Below, one piece after another: positions 1-12,925 of a stretch of 64,000 nt of DNA. The stretch's first letter is position 1; the number at the start of each line of letters is the position of its first letter. The notes under the pieces are model-generated. The model was not told the DNA's origin, made no database searches, and saw nothing but the letters and a program-made list of their open reading frames with translations. The DNA comes from Polychytrium aggregatum (taxonomy: Eukaryota > Chytridiomycota > Chytridiomycetes > Polychytriales): positions 434,001 through 498,000 of the forward strand of contig NW_026516209.1 in NCBI RefSeq assembly GCF_025602895.1, given 5' to 3'. Made by a program: the position numbers and the translations under genes.

Positions 1-3000
1 GAGGTCGCCGCAAATGTTGGCGATGCATTCGTCGAACAGAGAGTGTCAGTGGTCTGATCAACAGACGAGGACAGCCGGCTGCTTGCATCGACGGCGATGG
101 GGACAGCTGGACAAGCCGGCGGTCGACAGGGCCAAGGTTACCTCGTAGACAGACATGACTGCAGTCTAATCTAATGGCAGCGAGGGAATCGAATAACGGC
201 TGTGGATGCGGAAACAGACGCAAACCGAGTGGATGGCGGATGGCCGGAGGAGCTGCGATCCAAGACAAGATGCACGAGCCTGACGGTGGAATCGGCTGCG
301 GCGACAGGCCGACTTTTTTTGCACCCCACTCGATCCGGCTGGAGGGCGGATCCAGGGAGGCGCACTCGATCCAGGGGAATGCACTCGAGCCAGACAACCC
401 ACAATCAATTCGCCCTGGTCGCGCTTGGGAATGGGAACTGCGATGGGAACAACTCGGCCCACGCCCAGCACAGGGACGGGAGGCTGGCGAAGAGGTCCCC
501 ATTCCAGACGAATGCTAGAGCCAAAGGCGAGCAAGGATACCGCGGCCCCTGGGCAGTACCGCAAGCCGGCGGAAAGAGAAGCCGCTGTATGGGAAGGCAC
601 AGCCGCGGAATGCCAAGAATATGCAAGTGGGGACCATGTCGACCGAGCGACAACAGAGGATCGTGGTGGGCCAAACAGGAGCAGACGCATGCGGGCGAGA
701 GAGCATGAGAGTGGGAGCCAATGTGCAGGCTCGACAGAATGCCGTAAGGGCAGGCGCACGGAGCAGGACAGGTGGATGCTGATGAGTAGTGAGTACTGGT
801 GCATGACGAATGCCTTTCTTCCAAGCGACTTGGGCGGGGATGGGGCTCGTCTTCGTAACTACCCCCGTTGGATGTACGAGGCATATGAAACGGCTGGGGC
901 GAAGGCGAGCGGGGCCAAATTGCCCGCTGTGCATTTGGCGAGGCCAAGGGCACACTTGCTGAAGGATACGGAGGAATGGGCAGCACGGGAAAGGGCGTCG
1001 ATGCACAAAGTACATCCCGCTCGGGCAGACTACCTCTGGCAGCAGACGGAGATGCACGGCGACGAGGGGGTGCCGTCCTCGAAATCCGAGGGGGAGCACA
1101 TTTCCGAGCAACACGCAGCTGAGCCGCCATGGGGGAGAAGACGCTGCCCCAACCACAGGTTGTGTTGGGGCGGGGACCTCCCGCTGATGAGATTCGGAAT
1201 GGTTCTCGCCCCAGCGACGATGTGGCCCGCAACGAATCGTCATGGGGAAGCCGCCAAAGGAATGGACCGGCCCGCCACCGTCACCATGAGCCCCAGCCGG
1301 GGGACCTGCAACACAGGCAAAGGCCGAGCGAACCAGCGCCGTGCGGCTGCGGAGGTCCAGGCTGTGTCGCGCAGGTGGCTGCAGGCACATCGGACAATCG
1401 GGGCCCTGGGGCGGCCGCCCATGAAACCAAGAAGGCGGCCGATGCGGCGCCAAGATGCACAGAGGCGGCCACGGAGGGCTCCCGACCAATCGCAGGGCAT
1501 GTGACCGGCGGATGATGACTGTGTGTGACGGAAGACCCGCGCGTGTGTTTGTGGACAGTGGCGGCAATGAGGTGGGGGCGTGGAGCGCGCCGGCGCTGAT
1601 TGGCCCGCGGCTCATTTATCCGCGCTCAAGGGCCTCAACCTTCGGCAAATAGTGAACCACGGGCTGATACAAGAGAGCCAGGGGTGGCACCCACGATATC
1701 CCCGGCGACAAGGCCGCTCCAAATTTATCCTCGGGGTGGGTCTTGGCGCTTGTTGTGGCCACCCGCCGTCGGGCCGCTGAAAGCCGTCGTCTTGGCGTGT
1801 GCTGGCTACGGGCAGCAGACGACAAGGGCACCACGCAAATCTGGGGATGGCAGCGACGACCGCAGCGACGACAGCAACATGATCAGCAACATGATCAGCG
1901 TCAGCAGCAGCATCGGCAGCAACAACAAAGCAACGGCGGGAGCGACGCCGCCGCTGCCGCCACAGCGAGGAAAGCGGCAAGAGCAGGGCAAGAGCAGGGC
2001 AAGAGAAAAGAAACACCCCCCCCAGCACAAGGCAGGCTCCTCCCGGGCTGCACCGCATGAGTCGCTCGACAACCCCAGTCCCGTGGCGACTCGCGCGCGG
2101 CTGCATTATCGCCCGAGGCGAGCGAGGCGACCGGGGCGACCGAGGCCGTGAGGCTGGAGCCGGCGGCAAAGAAAAAGGGAAAGGCCCAAGCAGCAGCCAC
2201 ACCGGCAGGCACAGCAGCGGGCGAGCCGCCGGCCTCTAAAGGAATTCGGCGCGGACACAACGATCAGCAGCCCGTCGCACAAGATGGAGGCGGAACAGAG
2301 TTGCGTGGGCGCCTGTGCAAGAGTGGCTCCCTTATTGTCGCGCAGACGGGCCGGCGGGTGGGGGCGGACGTGCTGCGCAACGCCACCGAGCCGCAGCCCC
2401 CCAGCCCGCGGGAGCGCCTGTGGCGAGCGCGGCTCTGTGGGCGCCCACGCCCCGCACGTGTGCCGCGTGTATGACGATGGGGACTGGATCTTGTCTCACG
2501 GCGCCTGCCGCGACTGGACGGCACCGCGCCCGCCCCTTGTGCCGCCCGACAAGCAGCCCCCAACCGCGCCGACGCGCTGTCTGTGTGCGACGGCTGCGCG
2601 GTTGCGGAGGGGGCGGCGGCCTGCCACTGGTGCGCCTGGCGCGCTGCTGCGGGCGCGTTACGCGTGGCGGCCTGCTGCTGTTGTGGATGCTGCTGTTGTT
2701 GGTCAAGTGGATGCTGCTGTTTGGCCAGTGCTATTTGTGCCGTTTTAGCGCATTGCCCGCGTCGCCCGTTGTCATTATCACTCACCAACCCACACTCGCC
2801 ACACCGAACCCGCACTCGACACATCTAACATCGTCTAACATCGTCTAACATCGTCTAACATCGTCTAACATCGTCCACCACCATCAACGCCATCAACACC
2901 GCCATCACCGCCATCACCCACACCACGGGCAGCACTCGACATCATCACCCACACCATCGCCCAACATCTCCAGCAGCGCCCAGCCACCCGGTCCTTGCCT

Positions 3001-3543
3001 CGCCCATAGTGCCCTTGCGCGCTATCGCCCTCGCCTTGCTGGCCATCACAGCTCCCTTACCGTCGCCTTGCTGCCTATCTCGCCCAGGCCGTGCTCCTCC
3101 CTTGCCTGCTGTTGCTCCTTTCGTGCTGGCCTTAGTGCTGCTCCGACCAAGCCAAGAATCGCCGAGCCCGCTGCCCATGCCTGGCCCGTCGCCTGTATCT
3201 GTGTTGCCTCCACGCCGTTCTGCCCGCGCTTGTCGTCTGTTCCTGGCCCTGTTCTTTTCGGGTTTGTCATCGCTGCTGCGTTTTGGGGGCCGCGCCCGGG
3301 AGAATTAGAACGAGGACCGCTCCTCGACGAGCCCCCCGATATATCAACGGCCGCACCGCATCCATTTCCACCCCTCCCCCGCTGGCAGAAACGGCCCCTT
3401 CCCCATCTGCCGTCCGCCGTCCGCTTCTCTGGCACACCCGCACCGTTTTACCCACCCATAGGCCCCCGATCCCTGTTCTCTTCCCACCGACCCTGCTCTG
3501 TCCGCTCTCCGCCTCCCCCCTCCCTTGCCTTCCCCTCCCCAAA
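1..3543. other. GC-rich stretch without a recognisable gene
   Basis: I see no gene I can support here. Long open frames exist on both strands at once (for example 425-1504 plus and 515-1615 minus), which is what GC-rich non-coding DNA produces; none shows a recognisable domain, and their translations are rich in Arg, Ala, Pro and Gly with no conserved-looking core. The 3' part (about 2,900-3,540) is pyrimidine-rich on the plus strand and probably holds the promoter and 5' leader of the gene starting at 3544. A CAG/CAA-rich patch lies at about 1,870-1,930. Confidence 0.6.
2821..2876. repeat. Tandem 10-nt repeat
   Basis: About five copies of the decamer CATCGTCTAA lie head to tail, followed by CATCNCC-type degenerate repeats to about 2,920. 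The array is intergenic, about 0.7 kb upstream of the gene at 3544. Confidence 0.85.
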
Positions 3544-6500
3544 ATGCTTCCATACAGCCAGAAACCATCGTCGCAGGCAAGAGACCCTGCATGGCCGTCG
3601 ACACACTACCAGACCCTTCCCAACTCGTCCTCGCAGGTGCCGCGTCAGCTCGACCCGGCGTTCCTGTCGTCCGGCTACAGCTCCCAGTATCATACCAATC
3701 CGCATAGCCACACCCAACAGCAGCAGCAGCAGCAACAGCAGCACCAGCAGTCGCAACAGCCGCTGCCACAACAGCATCAGCAGCACTATCCGCCTGCCTA
3801 CCAGAATCTGTCGTCCAACTACCATGCCACCACGGCCTTCCAGCCCGCCCATGCCTCCGCCGTCTCCTCCTCCTCGAGATCGCATGTCGCTGCCCATGTC
3901 GCCGCGCCATCCGCAGGCGTCTCGGTCCACCATTCGGCCTCGTCCCTGGATATACCCCTCTCGACGACGCAATTCGTCAATTCGCTGTCGCTGTCACAAT
4001 CGTCCTTCGAGCTGCCAACATTTCCGCCGGCCCCCCAGCTCCCGAGTCCCTTCCGTGCCTCGAATCCGTCCTATTTCGCCGGCTCAAAGCCGCTCTCGAT
4101 CCAGACCACCCCGGAGCCCACCACCCTCCCGTCTCGCCTGTGGTCCCATGGCGCCGTCGTCGGCGCTCATCTGCCTACGACACTGTCGGCCTCTGGAGCG
4201 CACCAGCATGCCAGCGCCTCGCATTCCTTTGCCAGCCCCGTCGGCGGCCTCACCAGCATAGCCAGCCTCAGCCATGTAAGTCTCTGACCCTGTTCACGAC
4301 GCGGCTGCCACATCGGCACAACTCTGTACACATGACCATGTCTCTGGATGTGCTTGCCCTGGCACCCATGGCCCGGATGCTGGATCTGCATCGTCGTTGA
4401 AGCGAGCTGTGCATGACAGTCTGGTCCCCGTTGCACATCATGATGATATCCCATGCGCATCGCTCACACGATGTACTCCTCTCGCATCCCACGCGTGTCT
4501 TCCGTCCTTCGCCGCAGCGTGCTCCAAGCCATGATCAGATCACTTATTCGGCCTCGCCCCATGATGATGTCGATCAAGCCCTCGGCTTCCTGCCCAATAC
4601 CGCTGCCAACCTGAACTCTGTCTATTTCAATTCCTCCGTCGAGCATGTCAAAAAGTATACATCCCTCCAGGAGCCTGTCCGCGCCCTGGACAGCCGGCTG
4701 CGGACTCTGGTCAATACCACCCTTCCCCAGAACGTCTGCACCGGCTACCTGCCCTCGCCCGCCCCCATCGGCACCGGCTCGACCCTGCACGACCACTTTG
4801 ACTCCTCGTACAGCTCGCTCTCCTACGATGCTCTGCGCTCGCCAAACTCGAATATCCAAAGCCCGTGCGAACCCCACGGCAAAGCGCTCCCGCTCAGCCA
4901 CCTGCCAGGTAGCACCTCCTCTTTCTTCCCCGACACCGTCGGCGCCATGGACGACCCCGCTGCCATGCGCGTCAGCGACAGCGTCAAGAGCCGCCGCAAG
5001 AACGGTACCCTCGAAAAGTCCGCGAGTTGCAAAAAATGCAACAAGAACCTTGCCGTCCTGGTCCTCCATGGCTCGTGGCCGTCGCTGGAAGTGCCCCACA
5101 AGATCGATATTCTGTGTCTCCAATGCGACGACTTTGTGCCCAGCCCGAGTTTCTCGCCGTCCGAGTCGTCGCTCGTCAGTCCCACGGGGGAAACTACTCG
5201 GAAGCGCAAGCAAATCGACGAGGCACACCAGCCTGTGGACTGCGACGTCTGCAAGCGAAACGTCGGCCGTGGAGGCGTCCGATGCATCGATTCTGGATAT
5301 GAGCACCGTGATGAGTGGGTCAAGCCTTCGTTTGGTACTGAGGTACGTCGGGTATGAGGGCAGCCTCTGGTCCGCAAAGATTTGTCTGCGGTCTGGATGA
5401 ACATGTTGGCTCACAAGCCCCCCCCCGCACAGTTTGCGCATCGCACATGTTCATTGGCATGTTTATGCGGTCCTGCCGGGCTGTCACCTCGCATATTGCG
5501 TCCTGCCAGGCTCTCCCCTCGCGCATCGCTGACTCGACTCGTTGCTCCCTCGCTGCAGGTTGTTTGTGCTGCGTGCTCAGACAAATACCGCTTTTGCACG
5601 GACTGCGGCGGCGGTGGCCACTGGCGCACCGGCAAATGGCGCCCCGCTGAAATGTTCTCCAAGGGCCGCCGCACATGCTGCCTGAACCATTTGCGGATAG
5701 GCGACTCGACGGTCGAGAACCGGTTCTGGGTCACGCCGGTTGCAAGCTCAGATGCACCTGAAATCCTCGGCATGGTCAAGGAGCTCTTTGGTCAGATCGG
5801 TCTCTCCTGCCTTGGCCAGCCCCGCACCATGGAGCGCTTTGAGCCCTTCGACACCTTTGCCAAGATCCAGCACCGGATTACCTACATGTTTGAGCACGAG
5901 ATAACCCCGGTTCTCACCGTGCCCATCCCCAACGTTGTGACGTTTTCCGGCGTGGCCTTCATTCCCTCACCCAAACCGCGCAAGCACAAGCGCAATCTGA
6001 GCCGCAAGAGCTGGAATCCCGATGCAGCTGTTGCCGCCGTTAGCCAAATCGCTGGCGCCTTTTGCATCGTGCGATGGCGCCAAATGGAAGGCACCCTCCA
6101 TCTGAGCCACCGATTCGACCGCAAGCACGAAGACCCCCACGGCATGATGCTTTCGCTGCTCCATGAGATCACCATGATGACTGTCAAGGCCCAGACCGAT
6201 TCCGAGGCCCGAGGCGACCACTACCCGCCGTGCAAATACGTTTGGTTCACTCGTCGCCGCCAGACCAAACTGCCCAACGACGGCAAGCCCTCGCACTCGC
6301 TGCCCCGCGAAAAGACCTTCAACGAGCACCGGCGCGACGGCGGCGGGCGAGTCGGCTACGACGATGAGGCTCTGAACGATCCCTACATCGCCTCCTACTG
6401 CCGGCTGGGATTCAAAGAGATTTCCGAGTTTGAAAACGACCACCCCGATGTGCGCCAGTTTGTGTTTAACGATGAGTTCCGCTCGCCGGACATTGGCTCA

Positions 6501-6644
6501 CAGCTGGATCTCTATGTCATGGAAATGGCCCTGTTCCCTGCTGCCGTCAAGAATGCCTACAAGAAGGACCTGGAGAAGAAGGAAAAGGCCCGTCGACGCG
6601 AGCAAAAGGAGCGGGCCAGCCATGCAACCGCCGCCCACCCGTAG
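3544..6644 (+). CDS. Cysteine-rich putative zinc-binding protein, family unassigned
   Basis: Three exons join in frame: 3544-4275, 4518-5342 and 5559-6644, giving 880 residues. Donors are GTAAGT and GTACGT and both acceptors are CAG. The N-terminal ~400 residues are low complexity: a Gln/His tract at about residues 60-85, then Ser/Pro/Ala-rich sequence. The middle holds CxxC pairs in three groups: CKKC...CLQC, CDVCKRNVGRGGVRC, and CAAC...CTDC followed by a CC pair, the last two joined across intron 2. The C-terminal ~330 residues look globular, with well-spaced hydrophobics and a segment HRITYMFEHEITPVLTVP, and end in a charged Lys/Arg/Glu helix. The start is the first ATG in the frame after a C-rich leader. 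The cysteine spacing suggests structural zinc and the low-complexity N terminus would suit a regulatory protein, but I do not recognise the family and assign no function. Confidence 0.8.
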
Positions 6645-7393
6645 CCATGTCCCGCTGCTCGCTGTCCTTCCGTCCCCGCCGTCTATACTGTTCTCTCCCG
6701 ATCCAAGTCCTGAGACTGAGACAGCATCAGCTCTCTCCAGGGCGGCCGCGCCTATATTCTCGTTTGTCTGATGTCGCCCCCACCCCTCGGCCTCATTTCG
6801 ACCCTTCGCCCTCTTGTCGTTCTCCGTAGCGGGCCCGCCGCCGCCGTCAATGGTGTGAAGTCGCCAGTTTTGCAATTTTTGTCTATACAGTTTGCTGGGA
6901 ATACATGCAGCGCATTTTGACATGTAGCCTCGCTTCTGCTTGTGCGTGAGGAAACGGAGCCCCCGCGGTCATGCATCGCTCGGCATCGCTCGGCATCGCT
7001 CGGCATCGCTCGGCATCGCTCGGCATCGCTTGGTATCGCTTGGCCACTAACAGAGTCGGCAGCAACTGCATCGTGCAACGACTGTGTGTTATGACGAGAT
7101 GGTGCTTCAGCCGCTCTCATGATGCTCCCGATATCGGCCCAGAATGAATTTCATTCCCCGCACACACACACACACGAGTCGCCGGTCGCGCCTGCTCCAG
7201 CCCCCGCTCCCGAGATTCACGATCTTGCCTTGACGACGAACAGGATTCGCTCCAGCCCGCACCCCGAGCCCAGCTCTGCTTCACGCTCCACCATCCGACA
7301 CCGATCGATCGATCGATTGACCGGCAGCCCGGAGCCCCGATTGCGCGCAGCATCATCGTCCTCAACAGCCCCGCAGCACCCCGAACGCCCAGC
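6645..7393. other. Intergenic region between zinc protein and SF3b2 gene
   Basis: It holds the 3' end of the upstream gene, a decamer repeat array at 6973-7044, a short CA run at about 7,162-7,175 and the presumed promoter of the next gene. No supported ORF. Confidence 0.6.
6973..7044. repeat. Tandem 10-nt repeat
   Basis: About seven copies of CATCGCTCGG lie head to tail, the last two diverged (CATCGCTTGG, TATCGCTTGG). Intergenic, about 350 nt upstream of the SF3b2 start. Confidence 0.9.
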
Positions 7394-10080
7394 ATGGCCG
7401 CATCCACCGGCGTGACAACCATGAGTGACGCCCAGATCCGGCAAAAGCTTCTGGCTCTGGGACACTCTGCCGAAGGCAACCGACTCATTCTGATCGAGCG
7501 CCTCGAACAGGTCCTGGCTCTGGCGCTAGAGTCCAGCTTGGCCGAGCAAAATGCCAGCACAAAGAATGACAAGAAGAAGCGGCGGCGAAAGAAGAAGAAG
7601 GGCGCAAAGGATTCGTCCGAGACTGCCGATGCCGACTCGGCCGATGCGAATGTAAGCTGGAAACCGATCGATAGGGCTGGCGTCCACTCTGACGTATGCC
7701 TCCTTACTCTCTGTCAAATCCACAGAGTGGCATTTGCATTTGCCAGTGCATGGGGCACCATGAGGCCGCTGTTCTAATGGGTCCATGTCACTCCTCGTTG
7801 CGATCTGCTTCGCTTCCCTCGCTTCTCAGATGACCGACGATGTTGAGATCGAGTATGTGCCCGAAGCTATGCCCGAACTCAGCGACCCCTCCCTGGAGGC
7901 ATTTGCATCCGTTTTTCAAAAGTTTGCCGCTCGTGAGGGCGGCGAGCTCGATGCGCCAAAGTCATCCGCAGCACCCGCAGACGAGGACACCGAAATGAAC
8001 CTGGCCGAGGCCAAGAAGGAGAGCAAAGACGCCGACAGCGACGACGAAGATCTTGGCTCGGACTCGGAAACCAAAAAATCCAGCAAGAGACGGCTGAAGA
8101 AGGCCAGCCGTCTGAGCGTTGCGGAGCTGAAGCAGCTGGTCAAGAAGCCCGAAGTCGTCGAGGTTTGTTGATCTGGGGCCCCTGCAAACGCGGGACGGCT
8201 GTTGCATAGCGGCACGACCGGAACTAACATCGTCTTTCTCATCGTCACTGGCACGGTGCAGTGGGTCGATGTAACTGCCGCCGATCCTGTGCTGCTGGCC
8301 CATCTCAAGGCCTACCGCAATAGCGTGCCCGTTCCACAGCACTGGCAGCAGAAGCGGAAATATCTGCAGGGGAAGCGTGGTATTGAAAAGGCAGCGTTTG
8401 AGCTCCCGGGTGAGTTACGGATGTGCCTGCTCATCTGGATCCGACTGCTGGCGCATCCAACACTATGCCGAGATCCCCTGTGTCCGCTGTCGTGTTATTG
8501 CCCGTCTCCAACCTTGGCGCTCTCCTGATGGTTTCCGTGCGTCGGACTCGCTTCCTACTCAGATTTCATCAAGCAAACTGGCATCATGGAGATTCGATCG
8601 GCAGTCAAGGAAAAGGAGGACGCAGCCAAGCTCAAGAGCAAGACCCGCGAGCGCGTCCAGCCAAAGATGGGCAAGCTCGACATTGATTACCAAAAGCTGC
8701 ACGACGCCTTCTTCCGGTGGCAAACCAAGCCAAAGCTGTCACACCATGGCGACCTGTATGTGGACTTGTTGCACGGACAGAGGCAGAGGCAGAGGCAAAG
8801 TCTGAGGCAGCTTGAATTGGCTGATCCCGCTGATGTGGTATGCTGCTCCCACCCACAGGTATTATGAAGGCAAGGAGTTCGAGACCAAGCTGAAGCTGAA
8901 AAAGCCCGGTAACCTGAGCGAAGAACTGCGGACCGCTCTGAATATACCGCCACTGGCTCCCCCGCCGTGGTTGATCAACATGCAGCGCTACGGGCCGCCG
9001 CCAAGCTACCCCAACATCAAGATTCCAGGTCTCAATGCCCCGATCCCGGAGGGTGCACAGTGGGGCTACCACCCAGGCGGCTGGGGCAAACCTCCAGTCG
9101 ACGAGTTCGGTCGCCCGCTCTATGGAGACGTCTTTGGCATCATGGTCCAGGAGGCCCCTGTTGAGGTACATTTCAGTCGGTGTCTCCGACTTGCATCCGC
9201 CAGCTTTGTTGTTTGGGGCATTGCGGCTCCGATATGAACGGTCGTAGTCGAGCTCCGCAAAACATAGTTTGGCTTGCCGATGCATTAACCCGACCGCAAC
9301 GCGATACTACACTGCTGCTTCTCATTCTATAGCACACAGCGCCAGTTGTACGCAAGCTCTGGGGCGAGCTTGATTCAGAGGAGGAATATGAAGAAGAAGA
9401 GGAGCAGGAGGAAGAAGAGGAGGAAGAGAACGCGTCTGACGAAGATAACGAGCAGCTCGAGAGCGGACTCGAAACTCCGAGTGGCCTGTCGAGCGTGCCC
9501 AGTGGCATGGAGACACCCGATGTCATCGAGCTTCGCAAGAGGTATGGTTTGGGTTGCGGATCCAGTCTCGGCATGGCCATATGGAGCCTGATTTTACAGT
9601 GTTCCCGCTTTCTGGATCAACCCTGCTGACTATACCGCGCTATCTGGTTGTCGGCTCCGCAGCCGGGTGGACGAGGAGCCCAAGGAGCTCTACAAAGTCA
9701 TTCCCGAAAAACAAACGTCCATCCGCGGCTTCATGGGCAGCCAGCACATCTACGACCTCACCAGCGCGAGCGCCGTCGCCTCGAGTGCGGTTGTCGAAAC
9801 TGTGCCCACGACGGCCAAGGGCGCTGGCTTGAAGCGCAAGCACGCCAATCCGGCTGGCGTTGAAGTCGCGCTGAATCCCGAGGACTTTGAGGAGGGGCTC
9901 GATGAAGAAGTCTTGCGCAAGAGATACGAGGAGGGCGCCGAGAGAGACCGCAACGAGCGCGGCCAGGAAGACTTTTCCGACATGGTGGCCGAGCACGCCC
10001 AGAAGCAGTCTCAGAAGCGCAAGAAGATGGAGGGCTCCAAGAAGGAGACCAAAAAGTCGTACAAGGAGTTCAAGTTCTAG
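7394..10080 (+). CDS. CUS1: Splicing factor 3b subunit 2 (SAP145/Cus1)
   Basis: Component of the SF3b complex of U2 snRNP, which anchors U2 at the branch site in the nucleus. Seven exons join in frame (7394-7651, 7830-8162, 8262-8409, 8563-8755, 8859-9165, 9333-9541, 9663-10080) to give 621 residues. A SAP-like domain opens the protein (IRQKLLALGHSAEGNRLILIE, shortened: residues about 14-35), followed by a Lys-rich basic stretch and acidic linkers. The conserved core (DUF382) has EVVEWVDVTAADP across intron 2, then the PSP segment with GDLYYEGKEFE across intron 4. An acidic Glu run precedes MGSQHIYDL near the C terminus, as in animal SF3B2. Each join restores family sequence, so the exon model is firm. 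It is somewhat shorter than human SF3B2, mainly at the N terminus. The next gene downstream, Prp19, is also a spliceosome gene. Confidence 0.95.
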
Positions 10081-10425
10081 TGCGGCGCGGGAGTTTGCCG
10101 ACCAATACAGCGGTGTTTTCTGGATGTGCAGCTGTCGCCGATCGTGCGTCCTGGCCGCAGCGTGGTCTCTATTGTCATGGCGATGTGCCTCTGAGGTGTG
10201 CCTCTGCGATGTGCCTCTGCGATATAGCTCTGCGATGTGGCCAAGCACCCAATACACGCAGGGCGGGTTGTGGTTCCAATGCCGGTCACGTGTTGGACTC
10301 AAGAAAGCTGCTGTTCTCCAATCGAGATCTCGGGTTTCTGCTCCGTCTCCTCTGGCCGCGACCTCTGTTTCAGCCGCACCCGCATCGCTGCCGCCACTGG
10401 TTCTCCGACGCTGCCACCGGCCGAC
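10081..10425. other. Intergenic region between CUS1 and PRP19
   Basis: It is only 345 nt long and must hold the CUS1 terminator and PRP19 promoter. An imperfect repeat based on CTCTGCGATGTG lies at about 10,180-10,240. No supported ORF. Confidence 0.6.
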
Positions 10426-12925
10426 ATGTTTTGCTCAAGTATGGATGTGGCTTCCTCGTCTCGGCGTTGAGAGGACGGCCGTTGGATGCAGACTGGTCGT
10501 CGCTGCCGTGCTGCTGGGTCTTGTCGGCGATCTGCGCCAGCACCAAACGGCCACCCTGGGTCCGGATGCAAAAGGCCGGCAGCATCCCCTCACCTCCGAG
10601 CCAGCAGTGCCTTGGACGATGTTGCGGGAAGCAGTCAATATTATCCAATTGACACTGCGCTCTTCGCATTGGTGCGTCACCCGGACCTGGTTTCTGATCT
10701 TGCCGCTGACTCGCCTCCCTTCTCCCAAACGCTTATCCTCGCCATCTCACGGCAATCAAACCGATCGGCGCCATTTTCTTCCATGGCGCGACCACTCTCG
10801 CCTGCCCACCAGTCTCTGGAGAAGTGCCCTCCGAGCCCGTGGTCTCGAAGAAGACGGGAAATGTGTTTGAGAGGCGACTGATCATCAAGTACATCGCCGA
10901 TAACGGCAAGGATCCGATTACAGGCGACGCCTTGACCGAAGATGATCTGATCAGTCTGAAGCAGGGTGAGCCACGATCACGACATATCTACTTGAGATCA
11001 GACTTTGAATAGACATCTCTTTATCTCAATAGAGAAGCTGGCTCATTCGTACGCCTTCTCCGCAACCAACAGATTCCAAGTACGTCAAGCCGCGCCCGCC
11101 CACGCTGAACTCTGTCCCGGCGCTGCTATCGCTATTCCAGAGCGAGTGGGACTCGGTGATGCTCGAGACACATCAGCTCAAACAGCAGTATCACCAAGTC
11201 CGCCAGGAGCTCTCGAACGCTCTCTATGAAAACGATGCCGCCAAGCGAGTGATCGCCCGTCTGGCGAAGGAGCGTGACGAGGCCCGGGCTGCCTTGGCCA
11301 CCATCAAGGCCACCCTGGGCGACTCAGCGGCCGTCCAGACCTCCGAGCCCGCTCAACCGCAAGCAATGGAGATCGATCAGGATGACGGTATCAGCAAAGC
11401 GATCCAGGACAAGATGACCGAAAAATCCCAATCGTATGTCGAATGCTTGACCTTCATGACCTGCCGAGAGCGTGGCAGAAGCATGCAGCGTTGCTGTGCT
11501 CCTCTGACTGTTTGTGCGTTGTCCTTGGTTCCCGCCCAGGCTGCAGAACACACGACGCAAGCGCAAGGCTCCTGCCGATCTGGCCACGGCCGAGCAGCTC
11601 AGCAAGTACGGCCCTGTCCTGGAAGTCCCCTCCCTTGGATTGTCGACCAACCCTGGAATTCTGGCGCTGGATCTGCTCGAAGACGAGGTCGCCGGTGTAC
11701 CGCGTGAATGGATTCTTACCGGTGGCCGCGATGGACACTCGATCGTTATCGAGAAAAACAGTGGAAAGGTTGTTGCCGACATGAAGGCTCACACCAAGAA
11801 GATCAACGACGTGGCATGGCACAACCTTGGCGGCCACTCGGGTATGTTCTTCACAGCTGGTGCCGACAAGCAGGTCAAGATCTGCCAAGTTGATCTCGCG
11901 TCGACCTCAAAGACAAAGACCGCTACCCTGCACACCCTCAAAGCCCACGGCGATGAGGTGACGGGTCTCAGCCTGCAAGCCACAGGCGACTACCTCGTCT
12001 CGGTGGGCCTGGACTCGGCTTGGGCTTTCAGCGAGATTGAAACAGGACGTGTTGTTGCCAAGGTCGAATCCGAGGAGGTGACCAAGGGTGAGTGCTGCAG
12101 TTCACCGACATTGTCGCCTTGGCGTCCGGTCAAGGGAGCGATTGCGTTTGGAACGAGAGCCGCCCGCTCTGGGCTTTGACGCCGCGATGCATGCCGAGGG
12201 CGATCGCCCTTCAGGCTTCTTCTGCCAACGCGGTTGTGGCAGAACCGACGGCTCCTCGATCTATATACACTGACTGTACTCTGTTGAAAACAGGATACAG
12301 CTCTGTCAAGCTCCACCCCGATGGCTTGATTCTTGGCACAGGCACGTGCGACTCAGTTGTTCGTCTCTGGGACGTCAAATCTCGAACGAATGTTGGTGCC
12401 CTTACGGGACACGTGGGCCAGATCACCAGCTTGTCGTTCTCGGAAAACGGATACTACCTCGCGACCGCTGCAGATGGCCACAATGTCGTTAAGCTCTGGG
12501 ATCTCCGCAAGCTTGCTAGTCTGCACGATATCGAGGTTCCTGTCAGCGACGGCCACACGGGCGGAGTCCACCGCGTTCAGTTCGACTACAACCGTCAGTT
12601 CCTGGGCGTTGCCGCGGGCCACGACGCTAGGTGCGTGTCGGGCTACCACCGCTCGTTGATGCTGCCAGCGCTGTCGACAATGCTGCCGTTTGGTTTGGGC
12701 ACGTCGCAGAAGGCTCGCTTGCCTGTACCCGTCGCACGCATAGCCCCGAGCCTGACACTCTCTTTTACCTTCGTCAGGGTCTATGTCGTCAAGCAATGGG
12801 ACCAGGTTGCGCACTACTCGAACCACAGCGCTAACGTGACCGGAATCAAGTTTGGATCCAAGGCCCAGTACATCGTGACAAGCGGCCTGGATCGCAAGGT
12901 CACTGTCCTTGGCCCGGAGGCGTAA
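10426..12925 (+). CDS. PRP19: Pre-mRNA-processing factor 19 (U-box E3 ligase)
   Basis: Core of the Prp19/NineTeen complex, a ubiquitin ligase that remodels the spliceosome during activation; also linked to DNA repair in other organisms. Six exons join in frame: 10426-10438, 10813-10965, 11073-11433, 11540-12087, 12294-12630, 12778-12925; 519 residues. The first coding exon is only 13 nt (ATG TTT TGC TCA A); joined across a 374-nt intron it gives MFCSISGEVPSEPVV, the expected U-box start. The U-box covers about residues 1-60 (NVFERRLIIKYI, DPITGDALTEDDL), then the coiled-coil tetramerisation region (LETHQLKQQYHQVRQELSNA), then WD40 repeats from about residue 215 to the end (VVRLWDVKS, VVKLWDLRK). 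Length matches the family (about 500). An ATG at 10783 lies in another frame and is not the start. Confidence 0.95.

Noticed and set aside
166-1615. Overlapping long ORFs on both strands near the left edge
   Set aside because: Up to five frames are open at once, compositions are Arg/Pro/Ala-rich and no domain is visible; this is expected of GC-rich non-coding DNA.
10783-10881. ATG at 10783 as PRP19 start
   Set aside because: It is in a different frame from the U-box; the micro-exon at 10426 gives the conserved N terminus.
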